From: an uncultured Bacteroides sp.
GTDB taxonomy: Bacteria > Bacteroidota > Bacteroidia > Bacteroidales > Bacteroidaceae
Direction of reading: 5' to 3'
Length of the DNA: 38,362 nucleotides
Assembly: GCA_944320735.1 (NCBI GenBank)
Contig: CALUIQ010000074.1
Span: forward strand, 1-38,362
In this document: positions 22,114 to 30,754 of the stretch, one piece after another
Position numbering within the stretch: position 1 is the first letter of the stretch
Layout of the letters: each line of letters opens with the position of its first letter
Position numbers and translations under genes: made by a program
The notes under the pieces: generated by a model
Database searches by the model: none
Seen by the model: only the letters and a program-made list of their open reading frames with translations
Told to the model about the DNA's origin: nothing

Positions 22114-25100
22114 CTACAGTTTTATCAGCTCAACAAGCCCTTGGCGGATTTTCCGTACTTTTTGGCTGACTTCCTTATTATATTGCACGCCGCCATCTTT
22201 GAACAAGTCTTTGTAACGGCATTTGCTCAATTTGTACTTCAAGTCGTCAGCATTGCCGGTGACATTGACTCCAAAGTCAATCGGAATCGGGGACTTCACC
22301 ATATCGATATGATAATCATAAGTCATATCGATGCCGTGAGTACCACCGACAATCGCCCGATAACGGTCCCAATCGATGGAGAACGGAATGACTTCTATCT
22401 TCCCGTCGTTCATTACGATATTGGTTGCCAATTGACTGAGCATCCTGTTCTCTTTGTTCTTAAACCGGAACCGTTTGGCTATCTCACGGAAAGTCTGATT
22501 GTCGAAGAACACCAGCTTCTGGCCGCTGAAGGAACAAACCGCTTTGGTACTGGGCAGTACCGGCAACATCTGATTATCCAGCTTCGTATAGGCCGTGATG
22601 TGGCAATTCGCAAGCCCGTCCATCGATTTTGTCAAAGGAAGCATCGTGGATATGGTAGGAATGACCGTGTGCATCTGCGCAACCAAAATGTCCTTGAAGT
22701 CCGCGTCAAACACCGTCTTAATATCCCCACGGTTGCTGCTGTCATACAACAGGCTGATGGACGCTTTTCCTAAGTTGGTTCGTGTGGACAGGTCAGCCAA
22801 CACTTTTTGTTTTTGCAGGATAAGTTCCCCCTTGATTTGTTGCAGGATGACTTCTTTATAATTACTCTCATTGATATCCAACTGGATGTCCAAAGAAAGG
22901 TTTTTGGGAATATAGATGCGTCTATCGGTAATCTTGGCTTCCGACTTATGGATGTTCTGCATCTTTTGCTCAAAATTGTCGATGGTCAAATCTTGCACGG
23001 CTCTCGCTTCTTTCTTCCGAGTAGCCGCCTTCCCATACAGAAGCGTCTGATTGAGTTCATCGTAGTTGATATACTGCGCAACGACTTGCAAAGAGCCGGA
23101 CAAATCCTTGGTCTGCGGACTAAGAGCCAAAGAGCCGGACAACATACAATCGGATTCTCCCGCCTGAATATCGAAACGGTTCAATGTAAAGCGATTGTTC
23201 TGGAAATGGAGAAAGCCTTGCCGCACATCTATCTTGAGCGGGAACTTGGCCGTATAAAGCTGTGAACGTTTCAATTCGACAATCCCTTTTACATCCCAAC
23301 CCGGCTTGTCCAGAAACGGACGGAATTCAGAGATTAGGCGGCTGTTTTTTAAGACGGCGGCGTTCTGTAGCTCCGTGTCTACGTATTTTATCGCGTCAGC
23401 CTTCACAAGCAAAGCCCGTTCTTCTTTCCGAGGATTGGCGGAAGAAGCCTTGCTACCCGCGTGGATTTCAATATTATCTCCCGTAATCCATTGGCTCTTG
23501 TCGGTTTTGGCACGGAGGCTGGCGCAACGGATATGGGCCGTGATAGGCTGTACGACATCCTGCTTCTTCTTGGCCAACACGGTATTGGAACGGAGATGCA
23601 ACTGAGACAGGTTGATGTTAACAGCCTGCTTGTAGACGATATTCAATGTATCAACATCAATGATACCACTCAAGACTTCGTTCCCTTCAATGAAATCACT
23701 TTTGTTCTTTTTGTTACTGATATTGACATTGACGTTCGTAGTAAACAAATTCAATTTAGCTTTGTCATTGTAAGCGGAAATCTTATCGGCAATGAAATCT
23801 CCCATTATCTTGACATTCTGAAACCTCTGCTTCACCAAGTCATCCCATAAGAAGGCGCAAGCCATATCCATCTTGATTTTACCTGCCATCACCGTAGTAT
23901 TCTTGGGCAGAAAATCCTCGCCAAGCCGGTTGAAATCCAAATCGCCCGTAATATCCGCCGCTATATAGGGAGTGTCCAGCGGATTGGAAATCATACACCT
24001 CATATCTATCTTACTACCCAATCCTTCCGCCCGAAGGTCCTCTATCGCAAGGAAAGACGAATCCGGTTGGTTTTTCTGATGATTAAATTGAAGGTTCAAG
24101 TTCAATTTATCGATTCCATAAGGCATATCTTTACGCGCCAAGGAAGCGTCTTGGATAAAACCGGTCAATTGGATATCCGGCATAACACTGCCGGCCATCA
24201 CGCCCCTTGCACTGCCGTTCAATGCTATTTTCCCGTCAATCTTATAATCTTCACACTGAGCCGCAAACTCCTCCGGCAGGAATTCCAGCAGGTCTTGCAG
24301 GCTGACGGCCATCAACTTGAAACTCACATCTGCAAACGGAGCCTTTCCTTTTTCTGTTTTCCGCAGAGAGCCATCGAGTGAAAAGGGGAAGCCGTTCACC
24401 GTACAATTGGCACCTTTCAACGTAACAGTCTTAAAACGATCTGCGGTAACGCAATGGGAATTCAACCGAAGCGACAAATTCCGATTCGGGATAAACTTAT
24501 GATTCGAACGGATTTCAGGTATTTCCAGAACGACATCAAGGTCGGCATCTTGCGTGTCAAGCTCACCCGTCATTTCCGCCTGAACTTGAGCCATATTCCA
24601 GCGAACTCCTTTCTTAGTCTGATAGGAGAGTTTTCCGTCGTGTATCTTTATCCGATTAATTTGCAGACGTACTTTTTCCCCCGCAGCAGGTTTCTCTTGC
24701 TTGAGAATCGGGAGAAGCCGGGTGCCGTTAACATAGCGAACATCCGGCTGATAGACCTGAATATTATTGATATTTACCTCTTTGTTTTTCAACAACCTCG
24801 CAAACTGCAACGTGCCTGTAACTTTATCAAACGTTCCAGACAGTGCATACGAGACGGAATCATCCGCAACCGCTGCCGGCAACCTGACATCTCCTTTCCG
24901 AATCGAAATAGAGACAGCAGGCCACGTATTCCAGTAACTTAACTCAATAGACTGACAATCGAACTGCAGATTAGTCCGTTCGTTTACCTCCTGCTTTATC
25001 AGGTCCGCAAGTTTATCCGGAGTCAAATAAAATGTTTTCACGACCCAAAAAGAAACCGCGGACAACAGCACAATCCCGAAAACAAGGGAAAACAAAGAAA

Positions 25101-25125
25101 TAAATGTAACTTTCAAGTATTTCAT
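22114..25125 (-). CDS. AsmA-like protein
   Basis: From the ATG at 25125 (MKYLKVTFISLFSLVFGIVL) the product is 1003 residues. One N-terminal transmembrane segment (about 5-28) is followed by a long beta-rich periplasmic body. The N-terminal region (LTPDKLADLIKQEVNERTNLQF..IELSYWNTWPAVSISIRKGDVRL) and the C-terminal region (DGKIEVIPFSIDWDRYRAIVGGTHGIDMTYDYHIDM) are typical of AsmA family members, which in proteobacteria bridge the envelope and help move phospholipids or limit outer-membrane protein assembly. The ORF extends upstream to 25200, but that start lies upstream of a good promoter at 25147-25175, so 25125 is preferred. It is a single-gene unit upstream of convergent Rpn and next to murI. 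Confidence 0.82.
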   Translation of the reverse strand: MKYLKVTFISLFSLVFGIVLLSAVSFWVVKTFYLTPDKLADLIKQEVNERTNLQFDCQSIELSYWNTWPAVSISIRKGDVRLPAAVADDSVSYALSGTFDKVTGTLQFARLLKNKEVNINNIQVYQPDVRYVNGTRLLPILKQEKPAAGEKVRLQINRIKIHDGKLSYQTKKGVRWNMAQVQAEMTGELDTQDADLDVVLEIPEIRSNHKFIPNRNLSLRLNSHCVTADRFKTVTLKGANCTVNGFPFSLDGSLRKTEKGKAPFADVSFKLMAVSLQDLLEFLPEEFAAQCEDYKIDGKIALNGSARGVMAGSVMPDIQLTGFIQDASLARKDMPYGIDKLNLNLQFNHQKNQPDSSFLAIEDLRAEGLGSKIDMRCMISNPLDTPYIAADITGDLDFNRLGEDFLPKNTTVMAGKIKMDMACAFLWDDLVKQRFQNVKIMGDFIADKISAYNDKAKLNLFTTNVNVNISNKKNKSDFIEGNEVLSGIIDVDTLNIVYKQAVNINLSQLHLRSNTVLAKKKQDVVQPITAHIRCASLRAKTDKSQWITGDNIEIHAGSKASSANPRKEERALLVKADAIKYVDTELQNAAVLKNSRLISEFRPFLDKPGWDVKGIVELKRSQLYTAKFPLKIDVRQGFLHFQNNRFTLNRFDIQAGESDCMLSGSLALSPQTKDLSGSLQVVAQYINYDELNQTLLYGKAATRKKEARAVQDLTIDNFEQKMQNIHKSEAKITDRRIYIPKNLSLDIQLDINESNYKEVILQQIKGELILQKQKVLADLSTRTNLGKASISLLYDSSNRGDIKTVFDADFKDILVAQMHTVIPTISTMLPLTKSMDGLANCHITAYTKLDNQMLPVLPSTKAVCSFSGQKLVFFDNQTFREIAKRFRFKNKENRMLSQLATNIVMNDGKIEVIPFSIDWDRYRAIVGGTHGIDMTYDYHIDMVKSPIPIDFGVNVTGNADDLKYKLSKCRYKDLFKDGGVQYNKEVSQKVRKIRQGLVELIKL

Positions 25126-25146
25126 AGCCGATAAAATATATGGAGG

Positions 25147-25175
25147 CAAATATACTTTATTTATTTGAAATACAA
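25147..25175 (-). promoter_or_regulatory. Promoter of the AsmA-like gene
   Basis: On the minus strand, TTG (25173-25175), an 18-base spacer and TATATTTG (25147-25154) fit the Bacteroides pattern. Its position, 22 bases before the ATG at 25125, decides the start of the gene. Confidence 0.6.
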
Positions 25176-25233
25176 CAATATTATGCAACAAATGTTTCAA
25201 CTTGCCAGAGCCACGGTCTCCCTGGCTATGCCC

Positions 25234-26079
25234 CTACTCGTTCAAGTCAAGATGATGAACCTCAATACGCTTATTGAGGAAGGTAGAAGCCGATTCCGCG
25301 AACTTTTCTTCGGACTCGGTCGTGTAATAAGTACAATGCCCGCCACGTGTGCAGCGCGAATCTATCTCCGGGTGACGCCGGAGGTAGTCTTTCAAACTTT
25401 GGGCGACCAATTCTCCTTGGGATACTATCGTAATGCCTGCCGGCATATATTCCTTTATCTTGGGCAACAAAAGGGGATAATGAGTACAACCTAAGATGAC
25501 AGTATCTATCAGCCGATCCTGCTCCAACAACGCGTAAACGTACTTCTGTACGAAATAGTCGGCTCCGCTGCCGTGTGCTTCGTTGTATTCCACCAAAGGC
25601 ACCCACATAGGACAAGCTTGGCCGGTAACCTGGATATCGGGGAAAAGCTTGCGGACTTCCAGCACGTAAGACCCCGACTTGATGGTTCCCGACGTACCCA
25701 GTACACCGATGTGCCGGCTATGGGTAAGGTCTCCTATGCATTCTACCGTAGGGCGAATGACTCCTAACACGCGTCTCGAAGGGTCGAGCTGCGGCAGGTC
25801 ACGCATTTGGATGCTTCGCAGGGCTTTGGCAGAAGCGGTGTTGCACGCCAAGATGACCAAATGACATCCCAACTCAAAAAGGCGGCGGACTGCTTGGAGG
25901 GTAAACTCGTAAACGATATCGAACGAGCGGGTTCCATAGGGGGTACGGGCATTGTCGCCCAAATAGACGTAATCGTACATAGGAAGGGCGTTCCGAATCT
26001 CACTAAGGATGGTCAGGCCACCGTAGCCGGAATCGAAAACTCCGATGGGGCCGGGTTGTATGGGGAGTGTCAGAGACAT
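25234..26079 (-). CDS. murI: Glutamate racemase
   Basis: From the ATG at 26079 the protein has 281 residues and makes D-glutamate for peptidoglycan. The family signatures are present: GVFDSGYGGLT (13-23; D16, S17), the first catalytic cysteine C79 (ILACNTAS), and the second C198 (ILGCTHYPLL). It is cofactor-independent and cytoplasmic. The ORF can be extended to 26145, but that extra segment is encoded by the edge of the intergenic hairpin and is not family-like. It is the last gene of the envelope operon; a large hairpin at 26103-26166 separates it from the upstream chaperone gene and may lower or uncouple its expression. Confidence 0.95.
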   Translation of the reverse strand: MSLTLPIQPGPIGVFDSGYGGLTILSEIRNALPMYDYVYLGDNARTPYGTRSFDIVYEFTLQAVRRLFELGCHLVILACNTASAKALRSIQMRDLPQLDPSRRVLGVIRPTVECIGDLTHSRHIGVLGTSGTIKSGSYVLEVRKLFPDIQVTGQACPMWVPLVEYNEAHGSGADYFVQKYVYALLEQDRLIDTVILGCTHYPLLLPKIKEYMPAGITIVSQGELVAQSLKDYLRRHPEIDSRCTRGGHCTYYTTESEEKFAESASTFLNKRIEVHHLDLNE

Positions 26080-26102
26080 AAGATTCAAATCTTTATATAG
26101 AA

Positions 26103-26166
26103 AGACACGGATTACACGGATTTGACGGATTAGGTAAATCCGCATTATTCCGTGTAATCCGTGTCT
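26103..26166. repeat. 18-bp perfect inverted repeat upstream of murI
   Basis: Bases 26103-26120 and 26149-26166 are exact reverse complements; the loop contains a further ACGGATT/AAATCCGC pairing, so the whole 64 bases can fold into one long hairpin. It lies between the second Skp gene and murI. It could act as a terminator, an attenuator or an mRNA stability element. Its ACACGGATTACACGGA words are of a type common in Bacteroides intergenic DNA. Confidence 0.65.
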
Positions 26167-26207
26167 ATAAAATCGTGCTTATCGCACGTCTGTATTCCTA
26201 AAACGAC

Positions 26208-26714
26208 TTATTTGATACCAAGTTGAGCTTTTACCTTGGCAGTCACGTCAATACTTTCCGTACCGATGTAAGCTACCGGAGTACGAGCGATGTCGAAAAT
26301 GTAAACCACACCTTCGGCCTTACCTACTGCCTGGACGGCTTCGTTCAACTTATTATAGATAGGCACCATAGCCTCTTGCTGAGCCTTATCCATAGCCTGG
26401 TAAGCCTCCTGCTGGAATTGTTGTTGACGCTGAGCCATATCCTGTACTTCCTTTTGGCGTCTCTCCAAGATGTTCTTGGGCAGCGAGTCTTGCTGTTGAA
26501 TCAGTTCCTGATATTTCCGGTTAAACTCTTCTTCCGAACGTTGCATTTCTTCACGATATTGTTTGGAGAGAGCTTCCAAGTCAGCTTGCGCTTTGGTAAA
26601 TTCCGGCATAACGGAGATAACCTCCTGCGAGTTCATATGAGCGAACTTGGATTGAGCCATTGCTCCCAACGGGAGAATGAACATAACTGCGATTAGTGCG
26701 ATTTTTTTTAGCAT
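26208..26714 (-). CDS. OmpH/Skp family periplasmic chaperone (second copy)
   Basis: The 168-residue protein has a signal peptide (MLKKIALIAVMFILPLGAMAQ) and an OmpH/Skp domain: FAHMNSQEVISVMPEFTKAQADLE, a long charged coiled coil (about 40-120), then VYNKLN..AVQAVGKAEGVVYIFDIAR and AYIGTESIDVTAKVKAQLG. Skp proteins form jellyfish-like trimers that hold unfolded outer-membrane proteins in the periplasm. The gene is a paralogue of the one just upstream; both follow bamA, where Skp genes usually lie. A TACATTTG box 39 bases before the start suggests an additional internal promoter. Confidence 0.92.
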   Translation of the reverse strand: MLKKIALIAVMFILPLGAMAQSKFAHMNSQEVISVMPEFTKAQADLEALSKQYREEMQRSEEEFNRKYQELIQQQDSLPKNILERRQKEVQDMAQRQQQFQQEAYQAMDKAQQEAMVPIYNKLNEAVQAVGKAEGVVYIFDIARTPVAYIGTESIDVTAKVKAQLGIK

Positions 26715-26752
26715 AATATTGGTTTTAAATTAATTGTTTTCTACTATGGTCG

Positions 26753-26760
26753 CAAATGTA
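26753..26760 (-). promoter_or_regulatory. Possible internal promoter before the second Skp gene
   Basis: On the minus strand TACATTTG (26753-26760) matches the -7 consensus; no good -33 element is visible, since that position falls inside the end of the upstream gene. A start near 26746 would leave a leader of about 30 bases. Confidence 0.35.
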
Positions 26761-26766
26761 AGGTTT

Positions 26767-27282
26767 TTAATTGGAATATCCTAACCTTGCAAGCACTTCG
26801 TTGCTAATATCGATGTCTGGCGAAGCAAAAATAATGCTGGTGGCCGATGCGCGGTCTGTCACCACGGCATAACCTTGCTCCGTAGCAATGGCTTTCACCG
26901 CATCATAGATATCATTCTGAATAGGCCCCATCAAGCGAGCCTGCAACTTAGCCATTTCTCCTTCCGGGCCAAAATACTTGCGGCGCAAGTCGGCCACTTC
27001 TTTTTCCTTGGCCACAATAGCGTCCTCTTTCTGAGTGCGCTGGGCAACGGTAAGTTTCGAAGCCGTGGACTGATAATCCTCGTACATCGCCTTTGCCTCA
27101 CCCGCCAGTTTCTCCACTTCGGCTTGCCATTGCTTGGACGATTGTTCCATCTGCTGGTTGGCTGACTCATAAGCGGGAATATTCTTCAGGATATATTCCA
27201 TATCAATCAAAGCGAACTTCTGCGCATAAGCTGCCACGCTCATAACGGACAGCAGGAGCATTAGCAATAAAGGCTTTCTCAT
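26767..27282 (-). CDS. OmpH/Skp family periplasmic chaperone (first copy)
   Basis: The 171-residue protein has a signal peptide (MRKPLLLMLLLSVMSVAAYAQ) and the same layout as its neighbour: FALIDMEYILKNIPAYESANQQ, a central coiled coil (about 45-125), and the closing strand region YAVVTDRASATSIIFASPDIDISNEVLARLGY. It begins 36 bases after bamA. The two copies differ substantially, so the duplication is old and they may have divided clients or form mixed trimers (inference). Confidence 0.92.
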   Translation of the reverse strand: MRKPLLLMLLLSVMSVAAYAQKFALIDMEYILKNIPAYESANQQMEQSSKQWQAEVEKLAGEAKAMYEDYQSTASKLTVAQRTQKEDAIVAKEKEVADLRRKYFGPEGEMAKLQARLMGPIQNDIYDAVKAIATEQGYAVVTDRASATSIIFASPDIDISNEVLARLGYSN

Positions 27283-27318
27283 AGCGTTCTGTTTTTATTA
27301 AGTGAAACAATTCTTCTG

Positions 27319-29967
27319 TTAGAACTCTTGGCCCAAGATGAAGTGGAACTGGCTTCCACCATATTGGCGGGTGCCGCGAACCGGGTCGAAACCATAAGCC
27401 CAGTCGATACCCATCATACCTACCATCGGGAGGAAGATACGTACACCGACACCGGCCGAACGTTTCAAGTCGAACGGATTGAAGTCGCCCACTTCCTGCC
27501 AAGCGTTACCGGCCTCAACAAAAGCGAGGGCGTAGATGCTGGTACTAGTCTCCAACATCAGCGGGTAACGCAACTCAAGACCCAAACGCGTGTAAGCGTA
27601 GCCTTCGTTTCCGTAAGACGCCAAAGAACCGTTTTCATATCCGCGCAAGGCAATGGTCTCCGTAGCGTAGTACGAATATCCGGTCATACCGTCACCACCC
27701 ACTTCGAAAGTTCCGAAAGGTGATTTCTTATATTTGTTGTAATGACCCAACAAACCGAATTCCACACGCCCCATCAACACCGGCGTACGTTTTACGGTAT
27801 AGGGATCCATCAACGGGATATAAACCTTTGATTTGAATTTCCACTTGTGATATTCCACCCATCTGTGCATACTGTTGATGTCGTCCTGATTGTTCAGGTT
27901 ATATTTACTATAATCCACACCATCAAATAAAGAGTAAGGCGGAGTGAACTGCACAGAGAGCGAGAACTCCGAACCGGTACGCGGATAGATAGGATTGTCG
28001 ATAGAACTACGTGCCAACGTCAGATTGATACTCAAGTCGTTACACTTACCGTTGGTGACAGGGAAGTATTGCCAGTCGCTCAACACATACCGCTGGTAAG
28101 AAAGCTCGGCACTGATTTGGAAAAAGTCATCCGGCCACTTCAAACGCTTACCGAACATAAGGGCAACACCATACATCTGTACCGACTTGTCGGGGTCGTA
28201 ATAGTTCTCGTAATTAACATAGTTGCCATAGTTGTAAAGACCATAGCCGTACATACCGCTATAGAAGCTATTGTAGTAGTTGTTATAGAACGCATCGTTG
28301 TAGTATTGGCTACTGATGTCGGTCTGGCGAGAATAGAACGCCGATATGGAGAAAGCGTTCGGGCGTTTACCACCGAACCAAGGGTCATAGAACGACAAGC
28401 TATACTGTTGGTAGTAGCGTGCGTTAGTCTGCGCGCTGACCGTCAAAGTCTGCCCATCGCCTTGCGGGAGGATACCTCGGTAATTCTCACCCGGATGCAG
28501 GAGGTTGGCCAACGAGAAGTTGGTAAACTTCAAGCTCAACTTACCGATGACACCCGTCTGTCCCCAACCGGCGGAGAACTCTACCTGGTCGTTCGCTTTA
28601 GACACCAACGGGTAACCGATGTCCACCGTTCCGTCTTCGGGGCGCGGCTTGATGTCCGGTTGGAGTTGTTCGGGGTCGAAGTGCCCCATCTGTTGGATTT
28701 CACGGAGTGAACGCATCAGTTCCTCACGGCTGAAGAGGTCACCCGGACGGGTACGCAGCTCACGCCGTACCACGTTCTCATACACACGGTCGTTACCGCT
28801 GATGATAATCTTGTTAATAGTAGCCTGACGGCCTTCGAAGATACGCATTTCCAAGTCGATGGAGTCGCCCACAATGTTCACCTCTACCGGGTCGAGACTA
28901 TAGAACAAGTAACCATTGTTATAATAGAGGTTGCCGATGGCGTCTTCATCGGTCGAAGTACGTTCTTCCAACAGTTTCTGGTTGTAGACGTCACCCTTCT
29001 TCATACGGAGCAGGTAGCTGAGTTGTTCCGAAGGATAAAGCGTGTTTCCCACCCACGTGATGTTGCGCAGGTAGTACTTCTGTCCTTCCTCTATCTGCAT
29101 AAACACGTCTACGGTCTTCTCATCGTAAGGCGTCACGCTATCCACGACAATCACGGCATCGCGATAACCCAGTTCGTTGTACTTGTCGATGATGAGTTGT
29201 TTGTCGGCTTCGTAGTTTTCTTCTACAAACTTCTTGGTACGGAACAAGTTGATGAGTTTGCCCTTCTCATTGGTCTTCTTCATCACACGTTTCAGCTTCT
29301 TGGTCTTAATGGCCTTGTTGCCTACGATGGTGATTTGGTGGACTTTTACTTTTTCTTTCTTATCCACCTCAATGTCTACAATGACTTGGTTTTCTTTGCT
29401 CTTGTCGTCACGTTGATTAATAATGACTTCGGCGTTCTTAAAGCCCTTGTCGTCAAAATAGCGTTCTATCAAGGTCTTGGCACGGTCTATCTGGTTAGGG
29501 GTAATCTGATTTCCCTTAATCATACCGATTTTGGCCTCCAAATCTTCCCGTTCAGACTTCTTTACGCCGTGGAAATTCAATTCGGACACACGCGGACGCA
29601 TCACCACGTGGATGGTAAGCCACGCCTTGTCTCCTTCTACCTTGTCCAACGTGATAGACACATCCGAAAACAAGCCGTGACGCCAGTAGCGCTTACAAGC
29701 CTGTGTAATCTCATCACCCGGGACAGAGATAACCTGACCTTTGCTAAGTCCGGAGAGATTGATGATGACATAATCCTCGTAATTGTCGGCACCAACCACC
29801 TTGATGTCCGCTATCTCATACTTCTTTGGCGTGCCCGAATAGAGAACCACAGGTTTTTCTTCTTCAGTCTGCGCCAAAGCCGGCCGCGCATAGCCTATAA
29901 GGCAGATGATGGATACGAATATATAGAAAATACGATGATGCATGATGGTATGTTTGAATTTCAACAT
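27319..29967 (-). CDS. bamA: Outer membrane protein assembly factor BamA
   Basis: The 882-residue protein has a signal peptide (about 9-33, ending ALAQ), five POTRA-like repeats (about 45-450; for example VKVHQITIVGNKAIKTKKLKR and KYYLRNITWVGNTLYPSEQL) and a C-terminal Omp85 barrel (about 470-882) ending in phenylalanine (FILGQEF). The conserved barrel segment MVGMMGIDWAYGFDPVRG near the end corresponds to the Omp85 terminal strands. It inserts beta-barrel proteins into the outer membrane. An ATG at 29943 (MHHRIFYIF) gives a cleaner signal peptide and may be the true start. A Tyr/Asn-rich extracellular loop (about 555-600, many Y, N and G) is a Bacteroidales-type insertion. It lies between uppS and two Skp genes in an envelope operon. 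Confidence 0.95.
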   Translation of the reverse strand: MLKFKHTIMHHRIFYIFVSIICLIGYARPALAQTEEEKPVVLYSGTPKKYEIADIKVVGADNYEDYVIINLSGLSKGQVISVPGDEITQACKRYWRHGLFSDVSITLDKVEGDKAWLTIHVVMRPRVSELNFHGVKKSEREDLEAKIGMIKGNQITPNQIDRAKTLIERYFDDKGFKNAEVIINQRDDKSKENQVIVDIEVDKKEKVKVHQITIVGNKAIKTKKLKRVMKKTNEKGKLINLFRTKKFVEENYEADKQLIIDKYNELGYRDAVIVVDSVTPYDEKTVDVFMQIEEGQKYYLRNITWVGNTLYPSEQLSYLLRMKKGDVYNQKLLEERTSTDEDAIGNLYYNNGYLFYSLDPVEVNIVGDSIDLEMRIFEGRQATINKIIISGNDRVYENVVRRELRTRPGDLFSREELMRSLREIQQMGHFDPEQLQPDIKPRPEDGTVDIGYPLVSKANDQVEFSAGWGQTGVIGKLSLKFTNFSLANLLHPGENYRGILPQGDGQTLTVSAQTNARYYQQYSLSFYDPWFGGKRPNAFSISAFYSRQTDISSQYYNDAFYNNYYNSFYSGMYGYGLYNYGNYVNYENYYDPDKSVQMYGVALMFGKRLKWPDDFFQISAELSYQRYVLSDWQYFPVTNGKCNDLSINLTLARSSIDNPIYPRTGSEFSLSVQFTPPYSLFDGVDYSKYNLNNQDDINSMHRWVEYHKWKFKSKVYIPLMDPYTVKRTPVLMGRVEFGLLGHYNKYKKSPFGTFEVGGDGMTGYSYYATETIALRGYENGSLASYGNEGYAYTRLGLELRYPLMLETSTSIYALAFVEAGNAWQEVGDFNPFDLKRSAGVGVRIFLPMVGMMGIDWAYGFDPVRGTRQYGGSQFHFILGQEF

Positions 29968-29995
29968 AATCTGATTGATAATGATATTGGCGTTC

Positions 29996-30730
29996 CTACT
30001 TTATTTGTTCACTGGTTTTCCCAAATCTTCGTTCCCGTTGTTGGTAATCGTAAATGGCATGGCATAGTTCCTCTTCCCTAAAGTCCGGCCAATAAGTGTC
30101 ACAAAAATACAATTCGGAATAAGCGCATTGCCAAAGCAGGTAGTTGCTCAAGCGAATTTCGCCTCCGGTACGTATCAGCAAATCGGGGTCCGGCATAAAG
30201 TTGGTAGCCAAATGCCGACTTATAAACGACTCGGTTATGTCATTGGGATTTATCGTGCCATCTTTCACCCCGGCAGCAATGGCCTTGGTGGCTTCAGTCA
30301 ACTCCCAACGGGACGAATAACTGATGGCAAGCACCAGACACATACCTGTATTGGAAGCCGTGCGATTGATACAAGCAACCAAACGCTCGCGCACTTTCTC
30401 TGGCAACTTTTCGATGTCACCTATCACACGGAAACTGATGTTGTTCTTCATAAAAGTTTCTTCTTCGATAGAATCGAACAAGAGGGCCATCAACGCGTTT
30501 ACTTCATCAGTCGGCCGCCTCCAGTTTTCAGTAGAGAATGTATATAGAGTCAAGTATTTGACACCCAGTCTGGCGCATTCTTCGGCAATGACGTGAACAG
30601 TTTCCGCACCCGCCTGATGGCCAAAACTCCGTTCATGTCCGCGTTGCTTGGCCCAGCGCCCGTTACCATCCATAATGATGGCTATGTGCCCCGGTATCCG
30701 GTTTGTATCAAGTTGCTCTTTATATGACAT
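29996..30730 (-). CDS. uppS: Undecaprenyl diphosphate synthase (cis-prenyltransferase)
   Basis: The 244-residue protein contains the UPPS signatures: [17 protein letters not shown] (15-31, catalytic D21), the helical GHQAGAETV region, [15 protein letters not shown], and the C-terminal [26 protein letters not shown] motif. It makes the C55 lipid carrier for peptidoglycan, O-antigen and capsule. It lies between an upstream lipoprotein gene (24 bases) and bamA (28 bases), so carrier synthesis and outer-membrane assembly are transcribed together. Confidence 0.96.
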   Translation of the reverse strand: MSYKEQLDTNRIPGHIAIIMDGNGRWAKQRGHERSFGHQAGAETVHVIAEECARLGVKYLTLYTFSTENWRRPTDEVNALMALLFDSIEEETFMKNNISFRVIGDIEKLPEKVRERLVACINRTASNTGMCLVLAISYSSRWELTEATKAIAAGVKDGTINPNDITESFISRHLATNFMPDPDLLIRTGGEIRLSNYLLWQCAYSELYFCDTYWPDFREEELCHAIYDYQQRERRFGKTSEQIK

Positions 30731-30754
30731 TTTTATATTAATAAAGTCCTTTGA

